Assembly (NCBI RefSeq): GCF_022869805.1
Contig: NZ_CP094974.1
Location: 1 to 64,000 of the forward strand
DNA: 64,000 nucleotides
DNA from: Halosolutus halophilus
GTDB lineage: Archaea; Halobacteriota; Halobacteria; Halobacteriales; Natrialbaceae
Direction: 5' to 3'
Part shown: positions 8,686 through 16,354 of the stretch, piece by piece
Layout of the letters: every line of letters starts with the position of its first letter
How positions within the stretch are numbered: the stretch's first letter is position 1
Made by a program: the position numbers and the translations under genes
The notes under the pieces: generated by a model
Told to the model about the DNA's origin: nothing
What the model saw: only the letters and a program-made list of their open reading frames with translations
Database searches by the model: none

Positions 8686-8916
8686 ATGGTTCACGCGTTT
8701 ATTATGGTGAAGACGGCCGCCGGGAAGTCCGAGGGGCTGCTCGCGTCGATAAGGGGCCTCGAGATGGTCACCGACGCCCACATCGTCGCCGGCAACTACG
8801 ACATCATCACGGAGGTCGACGCGGAGCAAGTCTACGACGTTCTCAAGGTCGTCTCTTCGAATATTCAGAGTCTCGAGGGCGTGACCGACACGAAGACGTA
8901 CATCGCGATGGACTAG
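8686..8916 (+). CDS. Stand-alone Lrp/AsnC ligand-binding (RAM) domain protein
   Basis: A 76-residue RAM-only protein, paralogous to the one at 7640-7870: same length, same fold pattern (HIVAGNYDIITEVDAEQ) and the same ending (TKTYIAMD). It lacks a DNA-binding HTH. The TATA-like CTTTAGTCG lies at about 8648-8656, 30-40 nt before the ATG. It is divergent from trkA, and the two RAM genes with their flanking repeats form a rough mirror image around trkA. A role in sensing amino acids or other effectors for potassium uptake is inference from context. Confidence 0.9.
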   Translation: MVHAFIMVKTAAGKSEGLLASIRGLEMVTDAHIVAGNYDIITEVDAEQVYDVLKVVSSNIQSLEGVTDTKTYIAMD

Positions 8917-9090
8917 ATGCCAGCTTGTACCGAGGGACGCTGCGCTGTGTGCGCAGACACTAGCGCGGCAAACTGCAGCGTAAAAGCTGGACCAGAAGCA
9001 CTCCTCTCCGTTTCGTTCACTGCGTTCACTTCACGTCGGTCGTCGGCCCGCTCGTACCCGCCGGTCGCTCGCGGTCGGTAATCGCCCGGA
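8917..9090. repeat. Inverted-repeat copy B, downstream of the second lrp-like gene
   Basis: This stretch follows the TAG of the second RAM gene and matches, in inverted orientation, copy A at 7486-7639. Conserved blocks are the 22-bp identity at 9063-9084, GTCGGCCCGCTCG and AGCACTCCTC. The segment next to the gene is more diverged than the distal half, but both copies contain a GC-rich hairpin (here around GCTGCGCTGTGTGCGCAG) followed by AGCGTAAAAGCTGG or its equivalent. Confidence 0.6.
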
Positions 9091-9346
9091 TAGAACACCG
9101 ACATCGATTTCGGGCGAGCGGTCGGTCGATGGCTGATCCGTGGATGCGACCGTTCGGAAGAGTTCTCCTCGAGTAGAGACCCATTCGTCGACGTACTCGT
9201 GATGGAGGCTACGGTAGTGTCGGTAGGCATCGACCGTCGCCGTCGCAATCCGATCCCTGAGGGCGGATCCGGCGAACTCATCAGCGAGCGCATCGGCCGT
9301 TGTGACGCTGGCGTCGTCGAATAGCGAAAAGCGACTACTGAACGAT
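9090..9346 (-). pseudogene. Coding-like remnant cut by an IS end
   Basis: On the minus strand, a frame without a start codon reads FSLFDDASVTTADALADEF, then AGSALRDRIATATVDAYRH, then YRSLHHEYVDEWVSTRGELF and an acidic Ser/Thr/Asp tail. Its composition is haloarchaeal (Asp/Glu/Ala/Val-rich), unlike the registered shadow frame. Its 5' end stops where the conserved right end of the TnpB element begins (about 9347), so the rest of the gene was probably lost or displaced by the element. No family is recognised. Confidence 0.35.
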
Positions 9347-9355
9347 CGACCTCCT

Positions 9356-9392
9356 CCCCCGCGTGAACACGGGGGAATCCCACCATGGGATT
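9356..9392 (-). ncRNA. Right-end hairpins of the TnpB element (omega-RNA-like)
   Basis: Two adjacent perfect hairpins just 3' of the TnpB stop codon: CCCCCG (9356-9361) pairs with CGGGGG (9370-9375), and AATCCCA (9376-9382) pairs with TGGGATT (9386-9392). This is the usual right end of haloarchaeal IS1341-type elements, and the position where omega-RNA (reRNA) scaffolds of TnpB are encoded. The guide segment would start just outside, at about 9346 on the minus strand. Because TnpB is broken, the RNA is probably non-functional unless served in trans. Confidence 0.5.
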
Positions 9393-9420
9393 TCAGGCCG
9401 AGTGTCGCGGCCCGTTGGTT

Positions 9421-10531
9421 TCAAGACGCGTACGTTCCATGTGTCACCTGCTGGGTTTCAGCATCGGCATGGCTGTCTTGTGGCCCGGTCAATGAGGTCG
9501 TTCGAAAATCGAAGATTTTCGTGATCACGAGAGACGAAGTCTCTCGAACGACCCCATCCGTAGCCGAGTCATCGTCACCGGCCTTCTGTCGGGAATACTG
9601 GTCGCTTTGGCGGTGACTCTCTCCACTACGGTAGCGGTCTGCGATGTTTATCGCCCCGTTCACGTCCGCTTGGTACTCTGTAACCCAACAGTCGTCGTTC
9701 GAACAGCGGAACGTCGACTGTCGTGGTCGATAGCCGATCTCGCCGCAGGCGTGGCATGCTTTCGACGTGTTCCGAGGATCCACCGTCTCGACGGGAATCC
9801 CCTTCTCGACAGCTTTGTACCGGATCTGTGCGTAGTTTCGCGAAGCCCCATCCGTGCAACCGTCGGTTCATGTATTCGCCGTAGTCCATGTTCTCACGGA
9901 TGTACGTCAGGTCTTCCAGCACCAGCACAGGATTCTCAACAGACTCAGCGTATTTGACGACTTCACGGGTCACACGGTGGAACACGTCGTCGATCTGGTT
10001 CCACAGTGCGTGACCGTAGGACTCGGCAATTCGTTTACTGCCACGCTTCTGAAGTCGCCGTGTGGCAGTGAAGTAGGTTTTTCGGAGCCGCCGAACGGCT
10101 TTGCCGTCGTCGGCCCACAGTTTGGGGCGAACCGGAGATCCGTTCTCGTCGCGGTGACACACCGTGACGAGACTCGCTTCTCCGACGTCCACACCGATCG
10201 GTGTCCGCTCGTCGGCAGTCATCGACGAGTGATCCACTACGTCGCGGGTAGCGGTGACGTGAAAATACCACGTTTCGTCCCGCTCGACGAGCCGACACTC
10301 TCCCATTTCCGCTCCACCCGCATATAGGGCTTCCAACCACTCCCGCTGTTCTGGATTCGGTTGTGCGGGCACCCAGAGGTGGTAGTCGTCGTGGTGCGGG
10401 ATTTTGACGTACCATTCAAGAGCGTTCTGGGGCTTGTGGTCGAGCTTCGGGCCTTCGTTCGTGAAGCGGACGGGATGGTCGTCGTGAAGTTCTTTCGCGT
10501 CGTAACTACCGCCACAGAGCTGTGGGATGTA
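9421..10531 (-). pseudogene. tnpB: TnpB (IS1341/IS200-605 type), truncated and frameshifted
   Basis: Remnant of an RNA-guided TnpB nuclease. The frame from about 10531 down carries the middle region (KELHDDHPVRFTNEGPKLD, then NALEWYVKIPHHDDYHLW) and the RuvC-like part with the first acidic motif IGVDVGEASLV and VLVLEDLTYIRENMDYG. Near 9828-9836 a deletion of 2 nt shifts the frame from GFAKL to QIRYKAVEKGIPVETVDPRN. The zinc-finger motif KACHACGEIGY...CSNDDC and the last catalytic Asp region (YQADVNGAINIADRY) follow in the second frame. The first roughly 60 codons are missing, and a TAG stands at 10532-10534. A 58-bp palindrome is inserted near the C-terminus. No tnpA is present. Confidence 0.85.
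9496..9553. mobile_element. 58-bp double-hairpin palindrome inserted in tnpB
   Basis: A highly ordered element. Outer arms GGTCGTTCGA (9496-9505) and TCGAACGACC (9544-9553) are exact inverted repeats. Inside are two 8-bp-stem hairpins, 9503-9521 and 9528-9546, each with the loop GAA and separated by the palindrome TGATCA (9522-9527). The whole can fold as a three-way structure on either strand. It adds about 19 codons in frame between TDG and SLTGPQ of the TnpB tail, where relatives that I recall have no such insert. It looks like a miniature, non-autonomous repeat. Confidence 0.6.
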
Positions 10532-10819
10532 CTATTCCTCGCTGTTCGGGAGCAGGACGTCACTCACTGGGAGGCGTTCTTCGAGTCGTTCGACCTGCCC
10601 ACTGCATTCGAGCGCCAACCGAGAGAAGAGCTAGCGGGGCCGCTGCAGATCGTGCTCGATCCTCAACCATCGCTCGAGATCGACCACGTCGGAGGCTATC
10701 CGGTCATTCCACGGGCGGAGACGATCGAGTATATGCGTGACCATTACGTGCAGTTCCAGTCAGCCCTCGCGATGGTCGACCGAATGTACGACGACCTCGG
10801 TGTTGCCTACCGAGAGTGA
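10532..10819 (+). pseudogene. C-terminal fragment of the gene preceding a nucleotidyltransferase toxin
   Basis: From the junction with the TnpB remnant, the plus frame reads LFLAVREQDVTHWEAFFESF and continues to the TGA at 10819 with DHVGGYPVIPRAETIEYMRD and a helical end (VDRMYDDLGVAYRE). It is well-formed haloarchaeal protein sequence but has lost its start and N-terminal part, which would hold any DNA-binding domain. It is followed after 12 nt by the nucleotidyltransferase remnant, an arrangement like MNT/HEPN or AbiEi/AbiEii-type toxin-antitoxin pairs. The specific family is not certain. Confidence 0.5.
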
Positions 10820-10831
10820 GAGAGCCCAATC

Positions 10832-11190
10832 ATGAGTTTCCACAATCGGAGTGACGCACTCATCGAACTCTCGGGGAACTCACCCAGAGTAACCACGAGT
10901 ACGTGCTCGTCGGCGGCTACGCTGTGTCCGCATTCGACGCACGCTTTTCGACAGATCTCGATATCGTCGTTGCACCGAACTCTAAAGAGGAATTCGTCGA
11001 CTTTCTCGAAACTCGTGGATTCGAGGAAACAGATAGTCACGCCAAGCAGTGGTTCTACGATACGGAAGTGATCGAGTACGAAAAGCGACTCGCACCCCAG
11101 CAGCCGATCGGTTTCGATTTGCTGGTGAATGGGCTCGGCTGTCGACAGACGGAGGCACAGTGGTCGTTCGACTATCTGTTCGATCGGGTC
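10832..11190 (+). pseudogene. Nucleotidyltransferase (AbiEii/MNT-like) remnant, frameshifted and truncated
   Basis: From the ATG at 10832 the frame reads MSFHNRSDALIEL. One missing base near 10872 moves the frame to LGELTQSNHEYVLVGGYAVS, followed by AFDARFSTDLDIVVAPNSKE. GGYAVSAF and the spaced acidic pair DLD are the nucleotidyltransferase core (GG/S motif and metal-binding Asp). GFDLLVNGLGCRQTEAQWSF follows, and the homology ends around 11190, directly at the 3' end of the opposite-strand E1-alpha gene. The gene is thus broken twice. Intact relatives transfer nucleotides to tRNA or protein as toxins. Confidence 0.65.
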
Positions 11191-11196
11191 AGGAAC

Positions 11197-12243
11197 TCAG
11201 TACTCGAGTTCCCGCGCCGATTCCTCCGCGGCGAACTCCTCGAGCCGGGCCCGCTGGTCGGCCAGCCTGGGCGGAACTTCGTCGTAGACGGGTTCGAACA
11301 CGTCGTCCGGATCGGGCAGGGGCGTCGATTCGGCGATTTCGACCGCCTCCTCGAGTTCCCGTTCGGTCTCGGCTTCGATCTCGCCGACGAGGTCGTCGTC
11401 GAGCACCCCTTGCTCGCGGAGGTAGGACTCGTACCGATCGAGCGGATCGCCGGTCCGCCAGTCGGGCAGGTCGTCGCTGTCGTCGCGGTACCGCGAGGGA
11501 TCGTCGCTGGTCGTGTGGGCACCCTGCCGGTAGGTCAGGCTCTCGACGAGGACGGGGTTGCCCTCGCGAGCAGCGTCGAGCGCCTCGCTGACGACCTCGC
11601 GGACCGCGAGCGGGTCGTTGCCGTCGACGCGGACGCCCTCGAAGCCGTACGCCTCGGCCTTCTGGGCGATGGTCGCGCTCGCGGTCTGGCGCTCGCGAGG
11701 GAGCGAGATCGCCCAGTGATTGTTCTCGCAGAAGAAGACGACCGGGGCGTCGAAGACGCCGGCGAAGTTCAGTCCCTCGTGGAAGTCGCCCTCCGAGGTC
11801 GCGCCGTCGCCGAAGTAACAGCAGATTGCCTCCCCGGAGTCCGTGTAATTGGCGGCCATTCCCAGCCCCGCTGCGTGGGGGATCTGGGTCGCGATCGGCA
11901 CCGACTGCGGGAACACGTTCAGGTCGTGGTCGGAGGTGTACTCGGGGTAACCCCGTCGAAAGAGGAGGATGTCGCTCATCGGCACGCCGTGGGCGATCTG
12001 CATCGCGTTCGATCGATACGTCGGGACGAGCCAGTCGTCCGCGGCGAGGGCGTGGGCAGCCCCCACCTGCGAGGCTTCCTGCCCCTTGAACGGCGGATAG
12101 CCGCTCATCCAGCCCCGTCGCTGGAGGGCGAGTGCCCGTTCGTCGAACCGGCGCGCCCGCACCATATCCCGGTAACACGCGAGGGCGTCCTCGACGGGTA
12201 CTCGGCTCGCTGCAAGCGACGTCTCACCAATGACGCGGTGCAT
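11197..12243 (-). CDS. pdhA: Thiamine-diphosphate dehydrogenase E1 component, alpha subunit
   Basis: A 348-residue E1-alpha subunit of a 2-oxo acid dehydrogenase complex (pyruvate or branched-chain). The ThDP-binding motif runs from GDGATSEGDFHEGLNFAG (GDG at 145-147) to N175 in FFCENNHWAIS. The phosphorylation-loop-like HTTSDDPSRYRDDSD is conserved. WLVPTYRSNAMQIAHGVP is the usual substrate-region segment. No E1-beta, E2 or E3 gene is adjacent, so its partner must be encoded elsewhere or it is an orphan paralogue. Substrate cannot be told from the sequence. Its 3' end abuts the decayed toxin gene. Confidence 0.9.
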   Translation of the reverse strand: MHRVIGETSLAASRVPVEDALACYRDMVRARRFDERALALQRRGWMSGYPPFKGQEASQVGAAHALAADDWLVPTYRSNAMQIAHGVPMSDILLFRRGYPEYTSDHDLNVFPQSVPIATQIPHAAGLGMAANYTDSGEAICCYFGDGATSEGDFHEGLNFAGVFDAPVVFFCENNHWAISLPRERQTASATIAQKAEAYGFEGVRVDGNDPLAVREVVSEALDAAREGNPVLVESLTYRQGAHTTSDDPSRYRDDSDDLPDWRTGDPLDRYESYLREQGVLDDDLVGEIEAETERELEEAVEIAESTPLPDPDDVFEPVYDEVPPRLADQRARLEEFAAEESARELEY

Positions 12244-12378
12244 GGAGGCACGTCACTGGCGGCGGTGAAAGTGATTGCGAAGTAAGCTAATCCGCTGACT
12301 TTAGTCGTGGGTTTCCGCGCTGTTCGACCTGCGACCTCCGGACTGAACGCGCGTCCACAGCGGCCGCCGATCGACGGC

Positions 12379-12990
12379 CTACTCGTCCGTCTCGAGCGCC
12401 GACGCGAGGACGCGTTCGACCCGATCGAGCACCGCCTTCGGCTCCTGGCTCGCGTCGACGCGGACGAACCGATGGGGGTCGCGCTCAATCAGTCGCTCGT
12501 AATTGTCCCGGACTGCCGCGAGGTACTCGGCCCGTTCGAACTTGTTCGTCGTCCCGGCCCGCTCGGCGGCCGTCTCGGGGTCGAGATCGAGGTAGATCGT
12601 CAGGTCGGGTTCGATCGAGAACGGGTCGTGGACGTCGACGACGTACTGGAGCGGGTCGTCGAGTCGGTCGTCGAGACGTTCGGTCGCCGCGAGCGTTGCC
12701 CCCTGGTAGGCGAAGCGGGAGTCCGAGTATCGATCGGAAACCACGAGGTCGTCGCGCTCGAGGGCGGGTTCGATCACCCGCGAGAGGTGGTCGGCGTGGT
12801 CCGCGGTGTACAGAAAGAGTTCCGCGAGCGGGTCGGCGTCGTCGTCCGAGATCGATCGAGAGACGGCCTCGCCGTACCAGGAATCGTCCGTGGGCTCGCG
12901 GGTGAACACCGCATCGGGATAGCGCTCCTGCAGGGCTTCCCAGACCGTCGTCTTCCCGCTGCCGTCCAACCCCTCGAGCGTGACCAGCAT
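12379..12990 (-). CDS. tmk: Thymidylate kinase
   Basis: A 203-residue dTMP kinase (dTMP + ATP to dTDP). The P-loop GLDGSGKT is at 7-14, and the DR(Y/F) motif is in [18 protein letters not shown] (about 86-103). The segment [22 protein letters not shown] contains the LID/adenine region. [11 protein letters not shown] corresponds to the family's (T)REPG-like segment. The length is typical. The ATG at 12990 directly precedes [10 protein letters not shown]. Encoded alone between pdhA and the SDR gene. Confidence 0.94.
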   Translation of the reverse strand: MLVTLEGLDGSGKTTVWEALQERYPDAVFTREPTDDSWYGEAVSRSISDDDADPLAELFLYTADHADHLSRVIEPALERDDLVVSDRYSDSRFAYQGATLAATERLDDRLDDPLQYVVDVHDPFSIEPDLTIYLDLDPETAAERAGTTNKFERAEYLAAVRDNYERLIERDPHRFVRVDASQEPKAVLDRVERVLASALETDE

Positions 12991-13102
12991 GTTCGCACCT
13001 CGTCGTGACGAGTACTACAATCTGTCGAGAGGCCGCGTCGCGACGGCGACCCCCACAGCGTAGCCGATCAGCTATTTACCGTCTCGCGTATACGTTCCCG
13101 GT

Positions 13103-14020
13103 ATGAAGGTCCTCGTTGCCGGCGGTACGGGTTTCATCGGGACGAACCTCTGTACGGAACTGCAAGAGCGCGGCCACGACGTCACGGCGCTGTCCCGCGA
13201 TCCGGACGGGAGCGACCTTCCGTCCGGCGTCGACCTCGCGATGGGCGACGTCGGCGCGTACGACTCGATCGTGGACACCGTCGCGGACCACGAGGCCGTC
13301 GTCAACCTCGTCTCGCTGTCGCCCCTGTACAAGCCGCGAGGCGACCTGAGTCACGAGGACGTCCACCTCGGCGGGACCGAGAATCTCGTCCGCGCCGCCG
13401 AGGCGGGTGACGTCGATCGATTCCTCCAGATGAGCGGCCTCGGCGCCGATCCGAACGGCGAGACCGAGTTCCTCCGGGCCAAGGGGAAGGCCGAAGACGT
13501 CGTCAGGGAGTCGGATCTGGCGTGGACGATCTTCCGGCCGTCGGTAGTGTTCGGCGACGGCGGCGAGTTCGTCGAGTTCACGAAGACCCTGACGACGCCG
13601 TTCGTCACGGCGCTCCCTGGCGGCGGCGAGACCCGGTTCCAGCCCATCTGGGTCGGCGACCTCGTCCCCATGCTCGCCGACGCGCTCGAGGACGAGGCCC
13701 ACGTCGGCGAAATCTACGATGTTGCCGGCCCACAGATCGTCACGCTCGCGGACGTGACGGAACTCGCCTACGAGGCCGAGGGGAAGTCCGTCACCATCCT
13801 GCCGATTCCGATGTCGGTCGCGAAACTCGGACTCACGGCGGCGGACGCGCTCCCGTTCGTCCCGTTCGGCCCGGATCAGGCGCGATCGTTAGAGATGAAC
13901 AACACCGTTGTCGACAACGACGTCACGGCGTTCGGCGTCGATCCGGAGGAACTGCGGACGCTCCGGTCGTATCTCGATATCGAACCCCGGCCAGTTCGTG
14001 AGTCGCGACAGTCGACGTGA
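13103..14020 (+). CDS. NAD(P)-binding atypical SDR (complex I NDUFA9-like)
   Basis: A 305-residue Rossmann-fold protein with GGTGFIG at 7-13, the diagnostic atypical-SDR nucleotide motif. HLGGTENLVRAAEAGDVDRFLQMS follows the usual SDR pattern, but the YxxxK catalytic pair is replaced (EFLRAKGKAEDVV), as in NmrA/NDUFA9-like members. WTIFRPSVVFGDGGEF and PIWVGDLVPMLADAL are typical of the complex-I-NDUFA9 subfamily. It probably binds a dinucleotide and serves a redox or assembly role; the substrate is unknown. Leaderless start possible: TATTTACC lies about 27-30 nt before the ATG. Confidence 0.88.
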   Translation: MKVLVAGGTGFIGTNLCTELQERGHDVTALSRDPDGSDLPSGVDLAMGDVGAYDSIVDTVADHEAVVNLVSLSPLYKPRGDLSHEDVHLGGTENLVRAAEAGDVDRFLQMSGLGADPNGETEFLRAKGKAEDVVRESDLAWTIFRPSVVFGDGGEFVEFTKTLTTPFVTALPGGGETRFQPIWVGDLVPMLADALEDEAHVGEIYDVAGPQIVTLADVTELAYEAEGKSVTILPIPMSVAKLGLTAADALPFVPFGPDQARSLEMNNTVVDNDVTAFGVDPEELRTLRSYLDIEPRPVRESRQST

Positions 14021-14258
14021 CCGATCGACCGGCCGTGAGCCACGACAGTCGGCGCGACCGGCCGATCGGTGAGCGTCGAGCGATCGCTCGCGGAGACGCA
14101 GCGGTTACTGGCGGGGATCGGCCCAAAGACTTACCATAAAGGGCTGTACCTCTGATAGTAATACCCGTTTTCACGACCGAAGTAACCCCCCGAATAGCGG
14201 TGCTGTCGTGTGGTTTCGAGTAATACAAAATTATGCGAGAAATTCACATAATCAGAAG

Positions 14259-14268
14259 ATTTATATTC
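14259..14268 (+). promoter_or_regulatory. TATA box of the cetZ promoter
   Basis: GATTTATATT inside an AT-rich patch (14226-14280) that stands out in a GC-rich region, about 45 nt upstream of the cetZ ATG. The 290-nt gap before cetZ contains a second AT-rich patch around 14134-14165, so more than one promoter is possible. Confidence 0.55.
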
Positions 14269-14311
14269 TTAATACCACTGTTACCAATCCAACGGAGCCC
14301 CCTGACAAACA

Positions 14312-15493
14312 ATGAAGCTGGCGATGATCGGATTCGGACAGGCCGGTGGCAAAATCGTCGATCGATTCCTCGATTACGACGATCGCACCAACAGCGGGAT
14401 CGTCCGAGCGGCGATCGCGGTCAACTCCGCGAAGGCGGATCTCATCGGTCTCGAGAATATTCCACAGGAGAATCGCGTACTCATCGGCCAGGCCCGCGTG
14501 AAGGGCCACGGCGTGGGTGCTGACAACGAACTCGGCGCGGAAGTCGCCGAAGAGGACATCGACGAGGTCCAGAACGCGATCGATCAGATCCCGACCCACG
14601 AGGTCGACGCGTTTCTGATCGTCTCCGGCATGGGCGGTGGCACCGGCTCGGGTGGTGCGCCCGTCCTCGCGAAGCACCTCAAGCGCATCTACACGATTCC
14701 CGTCTACGGGCTGGGCGTCCTGCCGGGCACGGACGAAGGCGGGATCTACACGCTCAACGCGGCGCGATCGTTCCAGACGTTCGTCCGCGAGGTCGACAAC
14801 CTGCTCGTTTTCGACAACGACTCGTGGCGACAGACCGGCGAGTCCGTCGAGGGCGGCTACGAACAGATCAACGAGGAGATCGTCCGCCGCTTCGGGATCC
14901 TCTTCGGTGCCGGCGAGGTGGGTGACGGCCAGGAGGTCGCCGAGAGCGTCGTCGACTCCTCCGAGATCATCAACACGCTCTCCGGCGGTGGTGTCTCCAC
15001 CGTCGGCTTCGCGAGCGAGGAGGTCGAACTCAACAGCGGGGGCGGACTCCTCTCGCGGTTCACCGGCGATGCCAGCGCCAGCGACGACGATCTCGACGCC
15101 GCGAACACGACCAACCGCATCACCAGCCTCGTCCGCAAGGCCGCGCTCGGCCGGCTCACGCTCCCGTGTGAGATCGAGGGCACCGAGCGAGCCCTGCTCG
15201 TGCTCTCCGGGCCCTCGGAGTACCTGAACCGGAAAGGCATCGAACGCGGCCGCAAGTGGCTCGAAGAGGAAACCGGGAGCATGGAGGTCCGTGGCGGCGA
15301 CTTCCCCCGGAGCGAGCCGGAAGTCGCTGCTGCCATCCTGCTGTCGGGCGTGACGAACGTCCCGCGGATCAAGCGGCTGCAGCAGGTCGCGATCGAGGCA
15401 CAGGACAACATCGACGACATCCAGTCCGAGAGCGAGGAGAACCTCGAGGAACTCGTCGAGGACGACGAGGACGAACTCGAACCGCTGTTCTGA
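14312..15493 (+). CDS. cetZ: CetZ tubulin-like cytoskeletal protein (probably CetZ1)
   Basis: A 393-residue tubulin/FtsZ-superfamily GTPase. The tubulin signature GGGTGSG is at 108-114, preceded by FLIVSGMG. The N-terminal GFGQAGGKIVDRFL starts the Rossmann GTPase domain. The C-terminal domain ends in a Glu/Asp-rich tail (EENLEELVEDDEDELEPLF). CetZ proteins control cell shape and motility in haloarchaea instead of division. The neighbourhood cetZ-cofC-cofG is, from memory, that of CetZ1 in Haloferax, which supports this subgroup. FtsZ1/2 are less likely given the N-terminal MKLAMIGFGQAGGKIV and the lack of their extensions. Confidence 0.92.
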   Translation: MKLAMIGFGQAGGKIVDRFLDYDDRTNSGIVRAAIAVNSAKADLIGLENIPQENRVLIGQARVKGHGVGADNELGAEVAEEDIDEVQNAIDQIPTHEVDAFLIVSGMGGGTGSGGAPVLAKHLKRIYTIPVYGLGVLPGTDEGGIYTLNAARSFQTFVREVDNLLVFDNDSWRQTGESVEGGYEQINEEIVRRFGILFGAGEVGDGQEVAESVVDSSEIINTLSGGGVSTVGFASEEVELNSGGGLLSRFTGDASASDDDLDAANTTNRITSLVRKAALGRLTLPCEIEGTERALLVLSGPSEYLNRKGIERGRKWLEEETGSMEVRGGDFPRSEPEVAAAILLSGVTNVPRIKRLQQVAIEAQDNIDDIQSESEENLEELVEDDEDELEPLF

Positions 15494-15632
15494 GCCACCG
15501 GCGTCGTTGCGACGTCGGGCTCCGACAGCAGTTGCACCCGTCTCGGGAGAGGGGAACCGGACCGTCGCGCCGCCGGGCCTCGCGCCAGCCACTCCGACGT
15601 GTTTTTGAGCGCGTACCGGCTACGTCCTGCAG

Positions 15633-16268
15633 ATGCAGGTCGTCGTCCCGTTCGCCGCCGAAACCCCGAAGACGCGGCTCGAGCCCGTGCTCGATCCCGA
15701 CGAGCGGTCCACGTTCGCGCGGGCTATGCTCGCGGACGTCGTGACGACCGTCGTGGACGCGGGCCACGAGCCGATCGTCCTGTCGACGTCGGCCCTCGAA
15801 CTCGGGGTCGACGCCGCGACGATCGCGGTCGACGACCGGCCACTGACGCCCGCCGTCAACGCACGGCTCGCGACCGCGGACGGTCCCGTTGCGATCGTCA
15901 TGGCCGACCTCGCGCTGGCGACGCCGGCGGCGCTCGAGCGACTGTTCTCCCGGGACGGCGACGTCGTGATCGCGCCGGGACGGGGCGGCGGAACGAACGC
16001 ACTCGTCGTTCGCCACCCCGGGTTCCGGGTCGACTACCACGGCGCGTCCTATCTCGATCACCGTGCGATCGCCCGCGAAGTCGGGGCGGACGTCGAGACG
16101 ATCGACTCGTACCGGCTCGCGACGGACGTCGACGAACCGGCGGATCTCGTCGAGGTGCTCGTCCACGGCACCGGGCGGGCCCGGGACTGCCTCCGTGAGT
16201 TCGGATTCGAACTCGAGACGTCCGCGGGTCGGGTCGACGTCACCCGCGTCTCGGCGGCGCGGGACTGA
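15633..16268 (+). CDS. cofC: 2-phospho-L-lactate guanylyltransferase CofC
   Basis: A 211-residue nucleotidyltransferase of the GT-A/MobA-like fold that activates 2-phospho-L-lactate (or phosphoenolpyruvate) with GTP in F420 side-chain synthesis. The opening [20 protein letters not shown] carries the nucleotide-binding loop (K in PKTRL). [10 protein letters not shown] has the metal-binding Asp. [15 protein letters not shown] (about 115-129) is the characteristic glycine-rich CofC motif. [15 protein letters not shown] is also typical. Position directly before cofG supports the assignment. Confidence 0.93.
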   Translation: MQVVVPFAAETPKTRLEPVLDPDERSTFARAMLADVVTTVVDAGHEPIVLSTSALELGVDAATIAVDDRPLTPAVNARLATADGPVAIVMADLALATPAALERLFSRDGDVVIAPGRGGGTNALVVRHPGFRVDYHGASYLDHRAIAREVGADVETIDSYRLATDVDEPADLVEVLVHGTGRARDCLREFGFELETSAGRVDVTRVSAARD

Positions 16269-16322
16269 CACTGCGCTGGTGATCGTCGACCGCGAGCACG
16301 GTGTCGGACGGCCAAAGTGAAG

Positions 16323-16330
16323 CCTTATGT
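16323..16330 (+). promoter_or_regulatory. TATA-like box of cofG
   Basis: CCTTATGT lies 25-32 nt before the ATG at 16355. This spacing fits a leaderless transcript and supports 16355 as the start, against an in-frame GTG/ATG 18 codons upstream. Confidence 0.45.
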
Positions 16331-16354
16331 GCGCCGCGACGACACTCCGACGTG

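Noticed and set aside
8913-9386. 157-codon minus-strand frame MVGFPRVHAGEEVDRS...
   Set aside because: It starts in the IS right end and is Arg/Ser-rich. The neighbouring frame in the same DNA is far more protein-like (reported as a remnant).
10903-12285. 460-codon plus-strand frame starting with a nucleotidyltransferase core
   Set aside because: Only the first 95 codons or so are protein-like; the rest is antisense to pdhA. It was annotated as a truncated toxin remnant instead of a fusion protein.
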